A DNA stretch of 10,773 bases from an uncultured Lachnospiraceae bacterium (GTDB lineage Bacteria > Bacillota > Clostridia > Lachnospirales > Lachnospiraceae): assembly GCA_949346185.1 (NCBI GenBank), contig CASGVX010000049.1, positions 1 to 10,773 on the forward strand, given 5' to 3'. Positions 7,347 through 10,773 of the stretch are shown here, one piece after another. A program made the translations under genes and the position numbers. The notes under the pieces were generated by a model. The model saw only the letters and a list, made by a program, of their open reading frames with translations, did not search any database and was not told the DNA's origin. Positions within the stretch are counted from its first letter, which is position 1; the number at the start of each line of letters is the position of its first letter.

Positions 7347-8201
7347 TTAAAATATGTGCTTTTCCTCTCCCCGCTCAAATACTCCCATCATCTCTCTGGT
7401 CAGGCTGATTCCGTCATCGTGAGCCGGCATCCCGTCCCGGTCAAACCACCCCGCCTCCGCCAGTTCCCCCTCATCCCTATGTATCTCATCGCACCCTTCC
7501 AGCTCACAGAAAAACCCCAAGAGCAGATTCCCATCGATGCCCCAAGGCTGGCTCTTGTAATAGCGAATATTTTTCACCCGCAGTCCCACTTCCTCCATCA
7601 CTTCCCGCCGCACGGTCTCCTCCGCCGTCTCTCCAATCTCCGTAAAGCCAGCCAGCAGGGCGTATTTCTTATATTCCCGATCTGCATATTTTGACATCAG
7701 AATCCGATTCCCATCCGTCACTGCCACAATCACTGCCGGGGCAATCCCCGGATAAATCACATTGCCGCAGGCCGGGCACCGCATCATCCGCTCTCTGGCA
7801 TCATGTACCGTCTTTTCCCCGCACATGCCGCAGTAACGGCTGGCTAGGTACCACCGATGCAGATGCCAGGCAGTCATAATCGCAAAGCACACCTCCTTGC
7901 TGACCATCTGGCGAAAGGAGCGCACCGGCGCATATTCATACTCTCCAAAAGGTTCCACATCTCCCTGATATGCAAAATAACCCATGCCATCCATGGAAAA
8001 ATAATACTGCATCTCCGATTGCCATTCTTCACGATCCATCCGTTTCCTAAATTCCCCAAAACAGGGCAAAGACAGATTCTGCCCAGCATCCTGCCGGATC
8101 AAAATCTGCCTCTCCCGAAACACAAATATTCTGCTATGATCAATAGGTTTCCCATTCCTATACTGATTGTCAAATTTCTTAGGAAAAATGTCCTGTATCA
8201 T
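7347..8201 (-). CDS. nudC: NAD(H) diphosphatase, NudC-type Nudix hydrolase
   Basis: This cytoplasmic hydrolase of 284 residues cleaves NADH or NAD+ to NMN(H) and AMP; family members can also remove NAD caps from RNA. It shows the NudC order: a poorly conserved N-terminal domain, a four-cysteine zinc ribbon (Cys124, 127, 142, 145 in CGMCG and CPACG), and then a catalytic domain. The Nudix box at 185-207 is complete, with G185, E191, RRE (198-200), EE (203-204) and G206. The NADH-specific motif follows as SQPW (217-220). It continues GIDGN instead of the E. coli-like PFPxS, so the second half of that motif has changed. Start ATG at 8201 has GAGG 7 nt before it. Only 31 bp separate it from the response-regulator gene, so the three genes are probably co-transcribed. 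Function is confident at family level; a role in sugar sensing is not shown. Confidence 0.92.
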   Translation of the reverse strand: MIQDIFPKKFDNQYRNGKPIDHSRIFVFRERQILIRQDAGQNLSLPCFGEFRKRMDREEWQSEMQYYFSMDGMGYFAYQGDVEPFGEYEYAPVRSFRQMVSKEVCFAIMTAWHLHRWYLASRYCGMCGEKTVHDARERMMRCPACGNVIYPGIAPAVIVAVTDGNRILMSKYADREYKKYALLAGFTEIGETAEETVRREVMEEVGLRVKNIRYYKSQPWGIDGNLLLGFFCELEGCDEIHRDEGELAEAGWFDRDGMPAHDDGISLTREMMGVFERGEEKHIF

Positions 8202-8311
8202 CTTGATTCCTCTTTTCTCTCCAGAAAGTCAAATACCGTGCCAGACGAGCAAAACATTTCCCCCGGAATCACTTCCGTGCCCGTCAGAGGCTGCTTTTCA
8301 CAGCAATCCAT
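8198..8311 (-). CDS. Possible 37-codon ORF overlapping the nudC start
   Basis: An open frame from ATG at 8311 begins MDCCEKQPLTGTEV and ends FDFLERKEESR. Its TGA overlaps the nudC ATG (ATGA), the usual geometry of translationally coupled genes. It follows a good promoter (8351-8379) by about 33 nt. Against it: the purine stretch GGAGGG directly touches the ATG, which is too close for a normal ribosome site. The inner ATG at codon 19 (MFCSS) has GGGGG only 2 nt before it. I do not recognise the sequence. It could be a small protein, a leader peptide that tunes nudC translation, or chance. Confidence 0.3.
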   Translation of the reverse strand: MDCCEKQPLTGTEVIPGEMFCSSGTVFDFLERKEESR

Positions 8312-8350
8312 CCCTCCATGCAATCACTGCCAATAGCAACTACCAGACAC

Positions 8351-8379
8351 AGTATAACTTTTTTTCAAGAAAACATCAA
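8351..8379 (-). promoter_or_regulatory. Promoter for nudC and the two-component genes
   Basis: On the minus strand TTGATG (8379-8374) and TATACT (8356-8351) are exactly 17 nt apart. The -10 matches 5 of 6 consensus bases and the -35 matches 4 of 6. The -35 overlaps the TGA stop of the ABC permease gene. Transcription would start near 8344, giving a leader of about 140 nt before nudC. No other promoter was seen before the response-regulator gene, so it may serve nudC, regulator and kinase together. Confidence 0.5.
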
Positions 8380-9212
8380 GATAGGTTCAAGCGTTTCTCC
8401 ATCCGCAAGACAGACAGTACCGACAGCACCACCGATAGCAGCACCATCAGGACAATGGAGATGGCATATAGTCCCCACATCATCTGAAGCAGTTCTTCGG
8501 GTGCCTGCGTACCCGCCATGGCAGCATTCATCAGTTTGGAATCCGTTATCTTTCCAATATTCATTGCCACCCAGACTAGCATCACCCCAATCATCGCCAC
8601 CTGCTGCACCATATAAATGACAATGTAGGATATCACCGACATCAAATCCCTATTTACGGGAGTCTTGGTATTGGTCTGAATGGTATAGCCAAAGACCAGC
8701 GAGACATAAAACTGCACCAGATTTGCCGGAATAGCGATACAAAACACAATAATCGTCACGATAAAAAACCATTTCGGTATGCCGACAGCCATGGCTCCCG
8801 ACATAATGTCAGCCACATCGGGAATATGCAGAAATGCCAGACATATTGCCGCCACTGCCACCAATATGGAGAGAAAACTGCACAGGGTTGACGAAATCAC
8901 TTTGCTCATATAAAGTTGCCAGGACTTTACCGGAAGGGTATGCATCAGATATCCCTCATCTTTGAATAAATTCTTGCGAAAATAAAGCACAGCATAGATA
9001 AACGTTCCTACAACCATCACTGCAACTGCCACAATCGCCAGACCAGTGACCAATGTACGTACAATTCCCACCACACCCGTGGTATCTTCAAAGTTCCTGA
9101 ATACCAGCCTGAATATGGCAGAAAAGCCTGCCACCAGCCCCACTACCAAGTACGCTGCGAATAATAACTTCATCTGCCTTTTCATATCATACTTCAATAA
9201 CTTTCCTAACAT
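8376..9212 (-). CDS. ABC-2 type transporter permease
   Basis: This integral membrane protein of 278 residues is the partner of the ATPase encoded before it. It opens MLGKLLKYDMKRQMK, a cytoplasmic amphipathic start common in ABC-2 permeases. About six hydrophobic segments follow, near residues 17-36, 50-75, 105-130, 148-175, 192-215 and 243-268, with a basic C-terminal end (RMEKRLNLS). The text YFRKNLFKDEGYLMHTLPVKSWQLYMSK after TM2 is characteristic of YtrC/BcrB-like permeases in Firmicutes. Its ATG overlaps the ATPase stop by 7 bp, so expression is coupled. It is likely an exporter component; the substrate is unknown. Relatives under YtrA-type control have been linked to antibiotic or cell-wall stress, but nothing here fixes the substrate. 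Confidence 0.88.
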   Translation of the reverse strand: MLGKLLKYDMKRQMKLLFAAYLVVGLVAGFSAIFRLVFRNFEDTTGVVGIVRTLVTGLAIVAVAVMVVGTFIYAVLYFRKNLFKDEGYLMHTLPVKSWQLYMSKVISSTLCSFLSILVAVAAICLAFLHIPDVADIMSGAMAVGIPKWFFIVTIIVFCIAIPANLVQFYVSLVFGYTIQTNTKTPVNRDLMSVISYIVIYMVQQVAMIGVMLVWVAMNIGKITDSKLMNAAMAGTQAPEELLQMMWGLYAISIVLMVLLSVVLSVLSVLRMEKRLNLS

Positions 9213-9904
9213 GCAAACACCTCCCGAAACAGCGCATCCACCGACTTGTTCTCTTCCATTCTGATTTCATCCACCGACTTGTATAGGGCAAGCCGTCCCT
9301 GCTTGATAAATATCACGTCATCCAGCACGTTCTCCACATCTGAGATCAGATGGGTGGAGATAAGCACGCTGGCATCCTCATTGTAATTGGTGAGTATCGT
9401 CTTCAATATGAAATCCCTGGCAGCAGGGTCAACGCCTCCCATAGGCTCATCCAGAAGATACACTTTTGCCTTCCGGCTCATCACCAGAATCAGCTGCACC
9501 TTCTCTCTATTGCCCTTAGAGAGGGCGCTGATTTTTCTCTCGGGATCGAGGCCAAGGGTCTGAAGCATCCGCTCCGCCGCCTCTCGCTGAAAATCACGAT
9601 AAAATTCTTCAAAAAAATCTATGACCTCCGAAATGCGCATGGCATCTGAAAAATACGGCCTTTCAGGAAGATAAGACACCAACGCCTTGCTCTCCGTGCC
9701 TATCGGCTTTCCATCTATCAGCACCTCACCCGCCTCCGGCATCAGAAGCCCGCTGAGCACCTTGATAAAAGTTGTCTTGCCGCTACCGTTAGGCCCCAGA
9801 ATCCCCACAATCTTTCCTGACGCAATAGATAGGGACAAATCCTCAAGGCCCAATGTCCTTCCATATTTTTTTGATACCCCTTTGCAACGAATCAATTCTT
9901 CCAT
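9206..9904 (-). CDS. ABC transporter ATP-binding protein, YtrB/BcrA-like
   Basis: This cytoplasmic ATPase of 232 residues drives the adjacent ABC-2 permease. Walker A is GPNGSGKTT (37-45), the signature is the altered LSKGNREK, Walker B is VYLLDEPMGGVD, and the switch histidine is in LISTHLISDVE. The Q-loop reads YLPERPYF, so the usual glutamine is replaced; related YtrB/Ecs-type ATPases often vary here. About 230 residues is normal for a single-domain ATPase of this group. It begins 4 bp after the GntR stop codon, with purine-rich sequence overlapping the end of that gene, and overlaps the permease start by 7 bp. The three form one tight operon. Export is likely; the substrate is unknown. 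Confidence 0.94.
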   Translation of the reverse strand: MEELIRCKGVSKKYGRTLGLEDLSLSIASGKIVGILGPNGSGKTTFIKVLSGLLMPEAGEVLIDGKPIGTESKALVSYLPERPYFSDAMRISEVIDFFEEFYRDFQREAAERMLQTLGLDPERKISALSKGNREKVQLILVMSRKAKVYLLDEPMGGVDPAARDFILKTILTNYNEDASVLISTHLISDVENVLDDVIFIKQGRLALYKSVDEIRMEENKSVDALFREVFAC

Positions 9905-9908
9905 CTTC

Positions 9909-10289
9909 CTACTCTCCTTTCCTCTCCTCCTGGTCAGATATTTTCTGGAGCAATGCCACCGTATCCTCTAAAGAATAGCCCAGACTCTCCATATTGCCTA
10001 AAAACTCCTTCACGTAACTCTGCATCATCTCCTCCTGCAGCCTCCCCTTTATCTCCTCCCTCTCTGCCACAAACCTGCCAGCCGTCCTCTTGGCATACAA
10101 AAGCCCCTCCCTCTCCAGTTCTGCCAACGCCTTCTGCATCGTATTGGGATTGACGCCGGCATCCACCGCCAATTCCCGCACAGATGGCAGTTTCTGCCCC
10201 GGCACCCAATCCCCTGTGGCAATCCGCTGCTTAATGCCATCCATAATCTGCTGGTAGAGCGGCACATCATCACTAAACTTCCATCCCAT
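9909..10289 (-). CDS. GntR-family repressor, YtrA subfamily
   Basis: This DNA-binding regulator of 126 residues has a GntR winged helix-turn-helix at about residues 10-76 (VPLYQQIMDGIKQRI, PGQKLPSVRELAVDAGVNPNTMQKALAELEREGLL). A short C-terminal helical tail follows instead of a ligand domain, which defines the YtrA type. Members usually repress their own operon with an ABC transporter. The ATG at 10289 is chosen because GGGGG at 10296-10300 lies 6 nt before it. An in-frame TTG at 10310 would place that ribosome site inside the gene. The ATPase gene starts 4 bp after the stop. The perfect palindrome at 10342-10375 on its promoter is the obvious operator, giving autoregulation. What inactivates the repressor is unknown. 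Confidence 0.93.
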   Translation of the reverse strand: MGWKFSDDVPLYQQIMDGIKQRIATGDWVPGQKLPSVRELAVDAGVNPNTMQKALAELEREGLLYAKRTAGRFVAEREEIKGRLQEEMMQSYVKEFLGNMESLGYSLEDTVALLQKISDQEERKGE

Positions 10290-10341
10290 ATCTTTCCCCC
10301 TTCCTTCCAATGTATTGCAACGCTCTAATATATTTCCTTCC

Positions 10342-10375
10342 GTATTATTGTATTATGCTAGTAATACAATAATAC
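10342..10375 (-). promoter_or_regulatory. Operator: perfect 14-bp inverted repeat with 6-bp spacer
   Basis: The left arm GTATTATTGTATTA (10342-10355) and right arm TAATACAATAATAC (10362-10375) are exact reverse complements around TGCTAG. Each arm holds two copies of the same hexamer (GTATTA or TAATAC) 8 bp apart, so there are four half-sites. The arms begin with GT and end with AC, the general form of GntR operators. The proposed -10 lies inside one arm and the start point near the centre, so bound repressor would block transcription. Confidence 0.8.
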
Positions 10376-10394
10376 AATTTGCCGTATTTGTCAA
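10366..10394 (-). promoter_or_regulatory. Promoter of the GntR/ABC operon
   Basis: On the minus strand a perfect -35 TTGACA (10394-10389) is followed after 17 nt by TATTGT (10371-10366), a 4 of 6 match to the -10 consensus. The -10 lies in the arm of the palindromic operator. The leader to the repressor ATG would be about 70 nt. Confidence 0.6.
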
Positions 10395-10570
10395 TAGTCA
10401 TTTTTTGACAATTATATTCTCCATGGCGAACCAATTTTCACCAAACTGATAATTGCTATTCATGAAAGACAGCGATAATCATCCAGAAAAGAAAGCCTCG
10501 CTGCAAGCAGCAAGACTTTCTTTTCTGGATGATTATATTACTTCGGAAACCAAATATCACTATTCAATAA
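10395..10570. other. Intergenic region between chemotaxis gene and GntR operon promoter
   Basis: Apart from the terminator at 10475-10536 I see no gene here. An open frame on the plus strand (10453-10638) runs across the hairpin and into the antisense of the chemotaxis gene, and I regard it as chance. Confidence 0.6.
10475..10536. terminator. Nested terminator hairpin after the chemotaxis gene
   Basis: Two 21-nt arms (10475-10495 and 10516-10536) are perfect reverse complements around a 20-nt centre. On the minus strand the centre folds again as CTTGCTG-CTTG-CAGCGAG, followed by GCTTTCTTTTCT. This is a proper intrinsic terminator with a U-rich tract and a matching A-rich tract in front. It starts 34 nt after the chemotaxis-gene stop. 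On the plus strand the inner stem has one C-A mismatch, so termination there would be weaker. It insulates the GntR operon from the upstream gene. Confidence 0.85.
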
Positions 10571-10773
10571 TCAAAAGCGGAACTGACCCAGCATATCCAT
10601 TAACACCTTCACGTCTGCGGTCAGATTCTCCACAATAGCCTTTGAGCCTCCCACGGTATCCTCCAGCTCCGTCGCCATACTGGAAGTCTCTTGGGTAGAT
10701 GCCGCATTATCCGTAGCAAGCTCGCTCAGCGTATTCACATTTCCCATCACCTTATCCTTCTGGTCATTCACCA
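10571..10773 (-). CDS. Methyl-accepting chemotaxis protein, C-terminal fragment (5' end beyond window)
   Basis: The last 66 residues of a chemoreceptor are visible. The text VNTLSELATDNAASTQETSS followed by MATELEDTV matches the end of the MCP signalling domain, where NAASTQETS-type repeats form the adaptation helix. The tail KVLMDMLGQFRF is the usual end of Clostridia receptors. The frame is open to the right edge; the apparent GTG near 10771 is an internal codon, not a start. Receptors of this family pass ligand signals to the CheA/CheW array. The ligand domain is outside the window. A terminator hairpin follows the stop, so the gene is not part of the GntR operon. Confidence 0.85.
   Translation of the reverse strand, partial: VNDQKDKVMGNVNTLSELATDNAASTQETSSMATELEDTVGGSKAIVENLTADVKVLMDMLGQFRF

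Noticed and set aside
10290..10310. A seven-residue N-terminal extension of the GntR protein from TTG
   Set aside because: The extension encodes the GGGGG ribosome site of the ATG at 10289 and adds no family-conserved sequence.
10453..10638. A plus-strand 61-codon open frame
   Set aside because: It crosses the terminator hairpin and ends antisense to the chemotaxis gene, and its length is expected by chance.
1..10773. A new defence, mobile or biosynthetic system
   Set aside because: Every full gene falls in a known family of transport, regulation or NAD metabolism, and no nuclease, integrase, transposase, toxin or synthase is seen.

Overview
All genes in this window lie on the minus strand, so the biology reads from right to left. 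Codon use, strong purine-rich ribosome binding sites, a YesM/YesN-type two-component pair, a lipoprotein solute-binding protein and a GntR/YtrA-type regulator together suggest a Gram-positive Clostridia genome, most likely Lachnospiraceae. This placement rests on protein style, not on a marker gene.

Reading order (right to left): (1) the C-terminus of a methyl-accepting chemotaxis protein runs in from the right edge and ends before a very regular nested terminator hairpin at 10475-10536. (2) A compact three-gene operon follows: a YtrA-type GntR repressor, an ABC ATPase and an ABC-2 type permease. It has a perfect 14-6-14 palindrome lying on its promoter. (3) A promoter overlapping the permease stop codon leads into a possible 37-codon ORF, a NudC-type NAD(H) pyrophosphatase, an AraC-type response regulator and a YesM/LytS-type sensor kinase. 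(4) A 233-bp AT-rich control region carries TTTAYGA motifs repeated at 10-bp steps. (5) A sugar ABC transporter follows, strongly resembling the E. coli YtfQ-YtfR-YtfT galactofuranose system: lipoprotein binding protein, double-ATPase subunit, and a permease cut by the left edge. A second permease (YjfF-like) would be expected beyond that edge.

Working model: the kinase senses a sugar or a liganded binding protein outside the cell. The response regulator then binds the phased repeats and switches on the YtfQ-like transporter. The binding-protein gene is separated from the ATPase gene by a 334-bp non-coding gap with a stem-loop, which would give more binding protein than membrane components. 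The GntR operon is a separate, self-repressed unit.

No CRISPR array, insertion sequence, tRNA, rRNA or phage gene was seen. The gene families are all known. The less ordinary content is in the regulatory DNA and the possible small ORF upstream of nudC.
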